Below, one piece after another: positions 33,669 through 42,200 of a stretch of DNA of 45,374 bases; the stretch's first letter is position 1; every line of letters starts with the position of its first letter. The position numbers and the translations under genes are program-made. The notes beneath the pieces were generated by a model. The model did no database searches. It was given only the letters and a program-made list of their open reading frames with translations, and was not told where the DNA came from. Source of the stretch: Flavobacterium sp. (GTDB lineage Bacteria > Bacteroidota > Bacteroidia > Flavobacteriales > Flavobacteriaceae). The stretch is from NCBI RefSeq assembly GCF_027490375.1, contig NZ_JAIXYH010000048.1, positions 1-45,374 of the forward strand, in the 5' to 3' direction.

Positions 33669-34613
33669 TTATTTAATGCTACGTTTTATTAAGAAAGTTT
33701 TGATAATTTTCGCGGCTTCCTCGTGTTTTTCTTCCAACAAAAAATGTCCTGCATCTATTGGGCTAATCTGAGCTGTGGGAACATCTCTTAAGAAATATTT
33801 ATTACCCGATTCGATAAATATTTTGTCGCGTTTACCTGAAATAACCAATAAATTTGGTTGATACTTTTTAAGGTAGGCTTGTGCTTTTAGAAAGAAGTCA
33901 AAGTTACTTTTGTAATCCCTTAAATTTGACAATAAAATAAGGTCAGCACCAGGTTTAGATACATAATAGTAATCAAGAAGATAACTGTCGGGACTTACCG
34001 TTTCAGGATTTGCAGCCCAACCTACATAGAGAGATTTGATTACTTCTAATTGGAAAAATGCTCTTGCTCCATTTTCGGTTTCCGGATTAGGGTTTGAGGT
34101 ATAGTCAAATACTGGTTTTGCAACAGTAGCATCTGCACCTTCAGGATAAATAGTTGTGTTTTGAACAATTATAGACTGAATTTTTTCAGGGTTGTTTACT
34201 GCAATTCTAAATCCAACGGGGCCACCAATGTCAAATAAATACAAAGAATACTTTGTAAGTCCAATCTTTTCTATAAACTTAGCAGTATTTGATGCAATGT
34301 TTTCAAAAGAGTAATTGAACCTGTCTACTGACGGAGCATCGCTTTGCCCCATACCTATGTAGTCAGGAGCCACCACATAATATTTGTCTGCCAAATCGGT
34401 TATCAAATCTCTATACATGTGAGATGTAGAAGGAAAACCATGGAGTAATACTATCGCAGGTTTACTTTTACTCCCTGCTTCTCGGTAAAAGATGTTGTAC
34501 CCATCTACTTCTACCTTTTTATAGTTTACAGCTACCACATTTTGTGCATTTGCAACTAAACCGCTTACTAAAGTGAGAAATGCTATTAATATCGTTGATT
34601 TTAAACTTTTCAT
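33669..34613 (-). CDS. exported alpha/beta hydrolase with an Asp nucleophile (epoxide hydrolase/dehalogenase-like)
   Basis: The protein has 314 residues. A signal peptide (about 1-23, LVSGLVANAQ) makes it periplasmic. The fold shows LLHGFPSTSHMYRDL, the turn PDYIGMGQSD and the nucleophile elbow LFDIGGPVGF. There the nucleophile is Asp128, not Ser, as in haloalkane dehalogenases and epoxide hydrolases. The histidine is His290 in DAGHFLLEE, and an acid lies near GKRDKIF. The substrate is unknown. It is in an operon of NAD(P)-binding enzymes under a divergent HxlR regulator, so hydrolysis of a reactive or xenobiotic compound outside the cytoplasm is a reasonable guess. Confidence 0.87.
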   Translation of the reverse strand: MKSLKSTILIAFLTLVSGLVANAQNVVAVNYKKVEVDGYNIFYREAGSKSKPAIVLLHGFPSTSHMYRDLITDLADKYYVVAPDYIGMGQSDAPSVDRFNYSFENIASNTAKFIEKIGLTKYSLYLFDIGGPVGFRIAVNNPEKIQSIIVQNTTIYPEGADATVAKPVFDYTSNPNPETENGARAFFQLEVIKSLYVGWAANPETVSPDSYLLDYYYVSKPGADLILLSNLRDYKSNFDFFLKAQAYLKKYQPNLLVISGKRDKIFIESGNKYFLRDVPTAQISPIDAGHFLLEEKHEEAAKIIKTFLIKRSIK

Positions 34614-34649
34614 TATTTTAATTTTTAAATTCTCTTAATTAAATATTGT

Positions 34650-35288
34650 TTAAGTTCGTGTAAGTAATGTCCAACCAATATCTACTCCCAAGTTCTGTTG
34701 GAAAGCCAGAGCAATTAGAAACTGACCGAGACTTTCCAAGAAAATGGCATTGGCTAAGCCACCTGAGTACAAAGGATTAAAACCTGCATCTTTAAGTAAT
34801 TCGGCAACAATTGCATTCGCCTTTTGGTTATCTCCAGCATAAAAACCATTTACTGTTTTGTCGCCAAATTGCAAAGACTGGTTTAAGATGCTAAACCCGG
34901 ATGCGGTGTTGAATGCTTTTACTATAATTGAGTCAGGTAAATGCCTTTGTATTTCTTCTGCGCCCGAATCGCTATTCTCAAATTTTAAAGGAGAATAATC
35001 GGGTTTTAAAACATTAGTGACATCAACCATTATCTTACCATTAAGATTTTTGAGCGATGTTAAAGTTTCTATCACTGTATTTCCAGGCCAGTTTAAAGTT
35101 ACAAGCGTAATGTCAGCAGTATCTATGGCCTCTTGTTGCGAAACTACTTGTACGTTTTTGCCAATAGATGCAGCCCATTCTAGCTTACTTTGTGGAGTTC
35201 TTGATCCATAGATAATTTGATGTTTGGGGGCTAAGGCTTTTCCTAAAGCCGTTCCCATATTTCCTGTTCCTAAGATTGCTACTTTCAT
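34650..35288 (-). CDS. NADPH-dependent F420 reductase family oxidoreductase
   Basis: The protein has 212 residues. Rossmann motif ILGTGNMGTALGKALAP at the N-terminus, then VTLNWPGNTVIETL and MVDVTNVLKPDYSP, standard for small dinucleotide-binding reductases labelled F420 reductase-like. It is a distant paralogue of the protein at 23886 (GIGNVG there, GTGNMG here), and both lie near an HxlR regulator. The true substrate is unknown. It lies 36 bases upstream of the hydrolase gene and 13 bases after the SnoaL-like gene, inside the six-gene operon. Confidence 0.82.
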   Translation of the reverse strand: MKVAILGTGNMGTALGKALAPKHQIIYGSRTPQSKLEWAASIGKNVQVVSQQEAIDTADITLVTLNWPGNTVIETLTSLKNLNGKIMVDVTNVLKPDYSPLKFENSDSGAEEIQRHLPDSIIVKAFNTASGFSILNQSLQFGDKTVNGFYAGDNQKANAIVAELLKDAGFNPLYSGGLANAIFLESLGQFLIALAFQQNLGVDIGWTLLTRT

Positions 35289-35301
35289 CTGTAAATTGTT
35301 G

Positions 35302-35697
35302 TTAAATTGTTTGTTTCATTGCATCAATTACCAATGCAGTGTCGGTATACTGGTTGTACTCAGTGATTTTTCCGTCCTTTACTTTATACTCAGAAGCAAA
35401 ATCGGCTTTAACCGCCTTTCCTGTTTTTTTGTAAGTACCTTCATAATGGCCTATTACAAAAACACCCTCTTCGGTCTCAATGTATCTGGTGCTTATAGCC
35501 TTCCAAGTGTCCCAATATTTTGACAAATAGCCGAATACATTTTCAAACACAGCCTCAATACCAATGTACTGTCCGCCATTAGGAAACCCAACCATCATAT
35601 TCCATTTCAGGTTTTCGTCAAAAATTGCTTTGATTTTTTCTGTATCGCCTTCTGCAAATAGTTGATACATCTTTTTTACAACTTCGATATTGTTCAT
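35302..35697 (-). CDS. SnoaL/NTF2-like protein
   Basis: The protein has 131 residues. The opening helix MNNIEVVKKMYQLFAEGD and the later strands GVFVIGHYEGTYKKTGK and FASEYKVKDGKITEYNQYTD fit the cone-shaped SnoaL/NTF2 fold. Members are small isomerases, cyclases, hydrolases or binding proteins, and sequence does not decide between them. It lies 10 and 13 bases from its operon neighbours, so it is probably co-made with the reductases to work on the same molecule. Confidence 0.85.
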   Translation of the reverse strand: MNNIEVVKKMYQLFAEGDTEKIKAIFDENLKWNMMVGFPNGGQYIGIEAVFENVFGYLSKYWDTWKAISTRYIETEEGVFVIGHYEGTYKKTGKAVKADFASEYKVKDGKITEYNQYTDTALVIDAMKQTI

Positions 35698-35707
35698 TTA
35701 TTCAGAG

Positions 35708-36580
35708 TTAAAAAAGAGTAGATAAATACTGTTTAACCGATGTAGGTTTTCTTCCTAATATCATTTCTAGATCAGGCGATACTTCACTGAACACTCCTGC
35801 TTCAAAAGATTGAACCCAACGATATAAAAATTGACCTAAGAATTCAGGAAAGCCGTTTGCCACAAATTGAGCCAAATAATCTTCTTTGGAAACTGGTGTA
35901 TAGGATACTTGTTTATTAGTTGCCACACTTGCAATTTTGGTAACCTCCGAAAAAGTCAACGCTTCTCCACCTGTGAGCAATAACTCACTATTATGATAGT
36001 TGTTGGTTAAAAGAACTTTGGCAGCGGCCTCAGCAAGGTCATTCCTTGTGGCAAAAGCAATTTTACCATCACCTTCTTTCAATGCTATTTTTGCTCCTGA
36101 TTGAAGAAAAGCAAAACCTAAGTAGAGAGGAATAGTTTCGGCATACAATCCATTTTTAAGTACCGTATAATTAAGCCCAGATTTTTTTAAATAATTTTCC
36201 GTATCAATGTCGCTTTGGGTATTGCCCTCGATAACAAAATCTAACTTATTGCTACGTTGCACACTTGTAAAAACTAAATGCTTTACGCCTGATTGTTTAG
36301 CGGCATCGATAACATTTTTATGTTGCGCAAAGCGGTCAACAAAAGCTACGGCAGATACTAATAAAACTTTGTCTATGCCTGTGAAAGCGGCTACTAATGA
36401 ATCGTAGTTGTCATAATCACCTACACGAAGTTCAATTCCATTTTCTTGTAAGTCTTTTGCTTTTTCCTTATCTCTCACCAAACCAATAAGATCTGTTTGG
36501 GCTACTTGTGTTGCCAAATAATTCAAAGTAGCTTTGCCCAAATTACCACTTGCACCTGTTACTAAAATTTTATTGCTCAT
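35708..36580 (-). CDS. NmrA-like NAD(P)H-binding protein (QorB-type)
   Basis: The protein has 290 residues. The nucleotide loop is VTGASGNLGKATLNYL, followed by VGDYDNYDSLVAAFTGIDKVLLVS, the pattern of QorB/YtfG-like quinone reductases and other NmrA proteins. The stretch YTVLKNGLYAETIP near 138-151 is typical of this branch. NADPH-dependent quinone or enone reduction is plausible. It lies 11 bases after the SDR gene and 10 bases before the SnoaL-like gene in the operon divergent from HxlR. Confidence 0.87.
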   Translation of the reverse strand: MSNKILVTGASGNLGKATLNYLATQVAQTDLIGLVRDKEKAKDLQENGIELRVGDYDNYDSLVAAFTGIDKVLLVSAVAFVDRFAQHKNVIDAAKQSGVKHLVFTSVQRSNKLDFVIEGNTQSDIDTENYLKKSGLNYTVLKNGLYAETIPLYLGFAFLQSGAKIALKEGDGKIAFATRNDLAEAAAKVLLTNNYHNSELLLTGGEALTFSEVTKIASVATNKQVSYTPVSKEDYLAQFVANGFPEFLGQFLYRWVQSFEAGVFSEVSPDLEMILGRKPTSVKQYLSTLF

Positions 36581-36591
36581 TAAATTTTTTT

Positions 36592-37485
36592 TTAATTGGA
36601 ATGATATAATTCACTAAGTCCAAAATTTTGCAATATATCTGCTTGCACTTTGCTGGCCGTGTCATTGATGATTTCGGCGGTGCCAACCATCATTTTATCT
36701 ACAACGGTTCGAAGCGGGCGTTGACCCGTAGGTTTGTTTACCAGAGTTAGTATAGCATTAGCAACATCTTGCGGTTTGTTGGGCACATTTTCAGACGACA
36801 TCATTGCAGTCACATTATTAAAAAGCTCCATCATAATTTCATTAGTCTTACCATAAGTTTCGATTAAAGAGCTATTGCCCGGAGTAAAGTTTTTCTGAAA
36901 AATCTCAGTAGGAAACGGACCTGGTTGGACGATCGCAACATCAATTCCTAAGGGTTTTAGTTCATACGCCAAATTTTCTGAGAGTGCTTCAACCGCCCAT
37001 TTAGTAGCATCGTATACTCCACCAAACGGAATTATAGTTCTGCCGAGCACACTTGATATCTGAATGATTAGTCCGCTTCCTTGATCGCGAAGTACAGGTA
37101 GGAAGGCATTGTTTACTCGCACACTACCAAAAACATTTACATCGAAAAACAATTTATGATCGTCGATGGTAAACGTTTCTTGAATTCCCCCGCCATAGAT
37201 GCCTGCATTATTTATTATAACATCAATTTTCCCATCAGTTTGAGATAAAATCTCTTGCTTAGCTGCTGCTACACTTGAGTCGGAGGTAACATCTAGGTTA
37301 ATAACTCGAATGTCCAGAAAACGCTCTTTCGACCAAGTGAGTAGTTCATCCTTCTTTGTTTTGTTTTGAGAATCCGAGTTACGCATAGAAGCGAAAACAG
37401 TATGTCCGTGTTGTGCAAGTGTTTTTGCTGTTAAAAATCCGAAACCGCTGCTAGCTCCTGTAATTAAAATTGTTTGTTTTATCAT
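36592..37485 (-). CDS. short-chain dehydrogenase/reductase
   Basis: The protein has 297 residues, a classical SDR. The cofactor motif is TGASSGFG (9-16), the structural motif NNAG (92-95), and the catalytic residues are Ser144 or Ser145 in IQISSVLG, Tyr158 and Lys162 in YDATK. It reduces or oxidises a carbonyl or alcohol of unknown identity. It is the first gene of the six-gene minus-strand operon. Its promoter region, shared with the HxlR gene at 37601, contains paired GTAC motifs that may be the regulator's sites. Confidence 0.92.
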   Translation of the reverse strand: MIKQTILITGASSGFGFLTAKTLAQHGHTVFASMRNSDSQNKTKKDELLTWSKERFLDIRVINLDVTSDSSVAAAKQEILSQTDGKIDVIINNAGIYGGGIQETFTIDDHKLFFDVNVFGSVRVNNAFLPVLRDQGSGLIIQISSVLGRTIIPFGGVYDATKWAVEALSENLAYELKPLGIDVAIVQPGPFPTEIFQKNFTPGNSSLIETYGKTNEIMMELFNNVTAMMSSENVPNKPQDVANAILTLVNKPTGQRPLRTVVDKMMVGTAEIINDTASKVQADILQNFGLSELYHSN

Positions 37486-37497
37486 GTTATTTCAAAT

Positions 37498-37545
37498 TAT
37501 ATTTGTACTTCAAAATTAAATACATATAATACTTTGTACAAGTAC
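37498..37545. promoter_or_regulatory. putative HxlR operator between the SDR operon and the HxlR gene
   Basis: GTACTT (37505-37510) and AAGTAC (37540-37545) are inverted. Around the second lies the palindrome TTGTACAA (37534-37541), and TTTGTAC occurs twice (37502-37508 and 37533-37539). A minus-strand TAATTTTG (exact TAnnTTTG) lies between them and could be the -7 box of the SDR operon. The binding role is inferred from position and symmetry. Confidence 0.45.
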
Positions 37546-37600
37546 TATTATTTTTAAAATATACTATATAAAAAATACTAATATTGAAAATCAGTTATTT

Positions 37601-37954
37601 ATGAATGAAAAAAATATTGTTTTTGATGAAGAAAGTTGTCCCGTTACTGCAACGATGCATGTAATAGGAGGAAAGTGGAAACCGATTTTGATTAATGCTA
37701 TTTACCAAACGTCGCCAGCGCGCTTTGGTGAGTTAAAACGATCGGTTAAAGGAATCACGCAATCGATGTTAACGTCTCAATTACGAGAATTGGAAGAAGA
37801 TGGCATTATACATCGAAAAGTATATGCTGAAATTCCGCCAAAAGTGGAGTACACCATTACCGAGTTTGGGTTTACGTTGGCTCCCATATTACAGTCGATG
37901 GGTGAGTGGGGAAAAACTTATCGTTTGGAGCAGGAAAACAAGCCAGAAAAGTAA
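37601..37954 (+). CDS. HxlR family transcriptional regulator with a conserved cysteine
   Basis: The protein has 117 residues, a winged-helix HxlR domain. The sensor cysteine is present: Cys13 in EESCPVTATMHVIGGKWKP, unlike in the other HxlR protein of this window. The recognition region is ITQSMLTSQLRELEEDG and the wing EIPPKVEYTITEFG. Homologues sense oxidants, quinones or aldehydes through this cysteine. It is divergent from the six-gene operon of reductases and an exported hydrolase, which it most likely regulates. Copy D of the structured repeat begins about 200 bases downstream. Confidence 0.92.
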   Translation: MNEKNIVFDEESCPVTATMHVIGGKWKPILINAIYQTSPARFGELKRSVKGITQSMLTSQLRELEEDGIIHRKVYAEIPPKVEYTITEFGFTLAPILQSMGEWGKTYRLEQENKPEK

Positions 37955-38157
37955 GCCGAGTTGCAATTAGAGTATTTCTAGCAGCAAGTAAAAGTAAAAA
38001 TTGTACGTTTTATAGAATTCAAATTCTGCGTATTGCAATCATTCTATTTTGTTTTGATTGAATCAAATACATCCCAGAATCTATCGACAAGCGCTACTGG
38101 ATGAATTCGATTGCGCTCGATTTTATTCCTGGTTCTAAAAATGAATAGAATGGATGC
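37955..38157. other. gene-free stretch before repeat copy D
   Basis: Together with the repeat that follows, about 436 bases lack a gene between the HxlR stop and the stop of the lipoprotein gene. I see no clear terminator or promoter in this part. Confidence 0.5.
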
Positions 38158-38346
38158 TTGCGGTAACGATTGCCCGCGCTAAGGATTGCAGTGGAAACCC
38201 CGCGCAGTTTGTTGGCTGTGCGCGGCAGTTGGAATTGGCGATTGAAATGAGCCATTGCCAACGCTCCGCAAACGCCAACAAGCAAGTGGGTTGTAACGTA
38301 AAGCCTGACCCGAAGGTGGGCGTAGGTAGGGGACGGGTAGCGCCCA
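38158..38346 (+). repeat. structured intergenic repeat, copy D
   Basis: It is the direct-repeat partner of copy C at 25758 (first 63 bases identical, later parts about as similar with scattered changes). The hairpin is kept: GTTTGTTGGC (38207-38216) with GCCAACAAGC (38274-38283), where one A-T pair becomes a G-T wobble, and GCGG (38222-38225) with CCGC. An inner pair TTGGC/GCCAA (ending 38261) is present here but not in copy C. It ends in GCGCCC. Confidence 0.85.
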
Positions 38347-38390
38347 ACTACTAGTTTGAAATAAATTTACAACTAAGCAGTGTTTTCTAT

Positions 38391-39260
38391 TTATTTTTTT
38401 AGCGAAGTCTCATATAAATTCCCACCCACTTTTTTGACACGCTCGTCGGCTATGAAAACTTGACTCTTGTTTTTAAAACAAACAGCTTCTTTTTGCGAGT
38501 AATGTCGTAAGTCGATTTCCGTCATTTTTCCGTCGGCTATATTTTCTGGTGGAAACGCGTTGAATAGCCAAAGTTTGGAGTGGGAGAGGAGTACAAATTT
38601 GGAGCCGTCGGGCGCAATTGCGGCACTGGTAATGGCACAATTGTGGTAATCTCCGCAGGTTTTTATGGTTTTGATAAGTTTGGCCTCGTGATGTCCGGCT
38701 GTGTTCGGAATTTTATATACATAACTGCTGCCGTCGAATCCTTTACTTCGATTTTTCGTAAATAAATAAAAATGCGATTGATACTCGAAAAAGGCTTCGA
38801 CATCAAAAAGTAAATCTTTCTTCTTTGGCGGAAAATCCTTTTGTTCGGGATAATTAAAAGATACTTTATACGACGTTTCTATTTCCTTCTTTTGCAAATC
38901 GTTTTTATCAATCTTGTAAATTGCCAAATCTTTTCTGTCGTTGTCGTTGTTTCCAAAATCGCCGATGTACAAATTTCCATGGGTATCAAACGTCAGATCT
39001 TCCCAGTCGGTATTGGTAGCATTTTTTATCTGACTTATTTGTAAAATTCGACCTAGTGTATCGATTACGGTAATTTCATTCGGATTTCCGCTGTCTTCGA
39101 GCGTATAAAGTTTATGATTTGAAAAGGCAATTCCCGAAATTTCTTTAAGTTCCTTGGGTAATTGAGCTATTTGTTTGAGCACTACAGCTTCGGTTTTCGT
39201 TTCACAAGAAGGAAGCGCAGTGAGCGCAGCGAGTAAAACGATATTTTTTAAGGTATGCAT
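38391..39260 (-). CDS. beta-propeller-like lipoprotein of unknown function
   Basis: The protein has 289 residues. Residues 1-19 are a lipoprotein signal with lipobox LPSC. The remainder has propeller-like repeats: KLYTLEDSGNPNEI, then NLYIGDFGNNDNDR, then FYLFTKNRS and KFVLLSHSKLWLF. I recognise the type (SdiA-regulated-like or strictosidine synthase-like propeller lipoproteins of Bacteroidota) but not a function. Acidic turns such as DSGN and DFGNND could bind calcium. It is the last gene of the operon, 4 bases after the large metallophosphatase-barrel gene, so the two may work together at the cell surface. Confidence 0.75.
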   Translation of the reverse strand: MHTLKNIVLLAALTALPSCETKTEAVVLKQIAQLPKELKEISGIAFSNHKLYTLEDSGNPNEITVIDTLGRILQISQIKNATNTDWEDLTFDTHGNLYIGDFGNNDNDRKDLAIYKIDKNDLQKKEIETSYKVSFNYPEQKDFPPKKKDLLFDVEAFFEYQSHFYLFTKNRSKGFDGSSYVYKIPNTAGHHEAKLIKTIKTCGDYHNCAITSAAIAPDGSKFVLLSHSKLWLFNAFPPENIADGKMTEIDLRHYSQKEAVCFKNKSQVFIADERVKKVGGNLYETSLKK

Positions 39261-39264
39261 AGCT

Positions 39265-42200
39265 TTAAAATTGAAAACCTAATGAAAATGCGGCTCGAAA
39301 ACCGTCTGACGAATGAAATAATCCGACGTTTGCCGAAAGTAGTTCAGCTCCATTGATGAAAAATCCGCCTCCGTACGAGTTATGCCATTGTTCGGAATCG
39401 ATTGCTGGAAACCAGACGCGTCCGTAATCGAATCCAGTAAAAACACCTAGTCGAATCGGAATGAGTCGGGTTTTCATCGAACTAAAGCTGTAGCGAATAT
39501 CTGTATCTTGATAAAAGGATTGTTTTCCGATAAAACGCTGATTTCTATATCCGCGCAAGCCGTCGTTCCCACCAATAGACGCCGCTTGGTAAAATTCGAA
39601 ATCGTCTCCAAAGTTAATATGACTCTTTAATTTGGTTGCCAATACACATCTTCCTTGGGCGTCGAGCTTGTGCGTAAAACTAACCTCCGGAATTAGGTAA
39701 CTGTAGCTTCTGCTGTTGTTATCTAAATTGCTTTTGTGTCCGATTTGTACACTGGTTTTCATTCCAATAGTTGGGTAGGCATTGTTGTCGTAATTCTCAA
39801 AATTAAAGGCAAAATGAGTTCCCAAAAACTGTACTTCTTCAAATAAATAGCTTGGTAGTTGCGAATTGTTTTCCACAAACCTGCCTCTGGTGTTATTCAC
39901 TTCCACATTTTCGTATAATGCGCCCCAACTTAATGCAACGCCCGAACGACTTTTCCACTTTAACTGCGGATTGACATGTAAACTCCGAACTTTTACCCGA
40001 TTGTAATTTAACCCGAAATCATCGTCAAAGTTGGGCGTTTCGTTTCCGTAGCCAAAAAAGTTTAAGGTAAAATTCGGACTTTGCAATCCGGTATTTACTT
40101 CGAGATTTATATTTTTTATGACGTTTGCAAATTCGAATCGGTACAAGATTTCGTAACCCGAAGTAGCAAAATAGTAGGCTGCTTTGAGTTGATGTTGGCT
40201 TGTAAACGGGTTGCGTTCGAAACCATAATTGGTAAATGTGTTGTTGAATCCCACTTTTAAACCATCGTCTGGGTTTGCACCTAAAATCGGAATCAGCTGG
40301 TTTTGAGATTTTTTAACTTTCTTAAAATCAAACGTATTTACATCGTAGGAATCGCTTAGCCGCAGACTTGCATTTTTTGCCAGATCGACGTCGTTTTTCT
40401 TAGACTTGTAATCGTAAATCACCACATTTTTTCCGTTTGGAATAATATAGGTGTCGTTATTCTGACCACCAATGAGTCTGATTTTTATTTGCTTACTCTT
40501 TCCAATTACTTCAAAAACATCGTCATCGTCGAGACCATAAATCCAAATTTCGCGCGTTTGGTTTGCCGAAAAAACTTCTTTAAAGTACGTTTCTCCGTTC
40601 TTATCTTTTTTATTTCGTTGCAAAGAAACTTCGACTTCAGAATTGTTCAAACTGCGAATGCGGATAATGTCTTTTTTGTTCGTTCCCATAATGACAGCGT
40701 AACGACTAAGAAATTGAAAGTAACGATCGGCTATTTTTTGCAAATTGGCTCGACGCTTTTTCAATAAATCTTTCAATTTGGATACCGATTCGTCGTTTAG
40801 TTCTTTGGGAGTGGCTGAAAATGCTTCATCGATAGCTTCGTCGGTAATCGAATTTTGAATAATCGCTACTTGCTCATTCCAGTCGTTTTTGTTCAGATGG
40901 CGGATAAATGCTTTATCGAGCGGAAATGGTTCTAAATTAAAGCCTTTAACGTCTGTTAAATCGGCTTCATACTTTCGTAGAAGCTTGGCCATCGGGATTA
41001 AACGAACAGCTGCGCCGAGTACAAAACCGTCGGACATGATTGAAAAAGCCTGATCTCGATCGCGAGGTAAAGGTTTAAAAACGATTTTGTTAGCTTCTTT
41101 AAATTCGAGCCAACGCCATTGATCTTGATGTCGATCCCAATCGCCGATTAACATATCAAAAAGTCGGGCTTTGATGTATTCCTTTTCGTCGACCATCTGA
41201 TTTTCATTCTCGTGAATTTTCTCAAACACGTCGTAAGTGCTGTAAACGGCGCCTGTAAAGTTCGGATCATTTATGGAAAGATTACCGTCGGAGGCTTGTT
41301 CTTCAAACAGATACAGTTCATCGCCAAATTCTGCACTAAAAGCACCCAGCGCTTCGTGTTTGGGAATGTAGTATAATTTAGGATTTAATTTACTGATATT
41401 CAACGACTCAGATAATTCGGCTACTACGAGCGGCGCAAACGGATGCGCACCTGTGAAAACGTCTTTTACCAAATTTTCGGAAGCTGTATTTTCAAAATCT
41501 TTCTGAACGTATTGATTCTTAAACAGCGACGCTTGAATGTACTGTGCACCACTTTTTTTGAGCGCACGCATAATATACTGTTTGCCGTCTTTGGCTTTCA
41601 AGCGTAGCGATCGCGATTGTGTTCCTCCACCTTTCCGCACGGGCGTTAATCCGCCAAGCAAGGTGTCTAACGTTACTACTTTTGCGGTAATAAGTTTGCT
41701 GTAGTATTTTCTGTAACGATTTCCCCAAAGAAAGTGGTAGAACTCGCTTTTTGCTGTTTCGGATTCCGTGTAAATTGCTGTTTGTATAGAATCTGGAAAC
41801 TTCGAAACTGCGTTAACTGTGTACGATTGTTGCTTTGGTTTAATTACGGTTGTTTGAAATTCAACGGTATTATTTTTTGCGTTTACGAATTGTACTTCCG
41901 AACGTCCGTTTTCAAAGACTTGTAAAACAGCAAATCCAGGTACTCCGTGTCCGTAGATTCCACCATCGCTTAATTTTACTGGCGATACTTTTGAAGCAGA
42001 TCCACTGACAATCTGTGGAATATCGTTTTTGATGAGGTATTGCAGATTATGGTCGTGGCCGGAAACAAAGACAACATTTTCGTTTTGTTGTGCGGCGGCA
42101 ACCAATTGCTTTTTCAGTTCATTGTAATGCGTGTTTTGAATATCGGCATTACTTACTCCGGTTGTTTTGCGAAGCAGGTTTTTCAAGCTTCCGAGAATTG

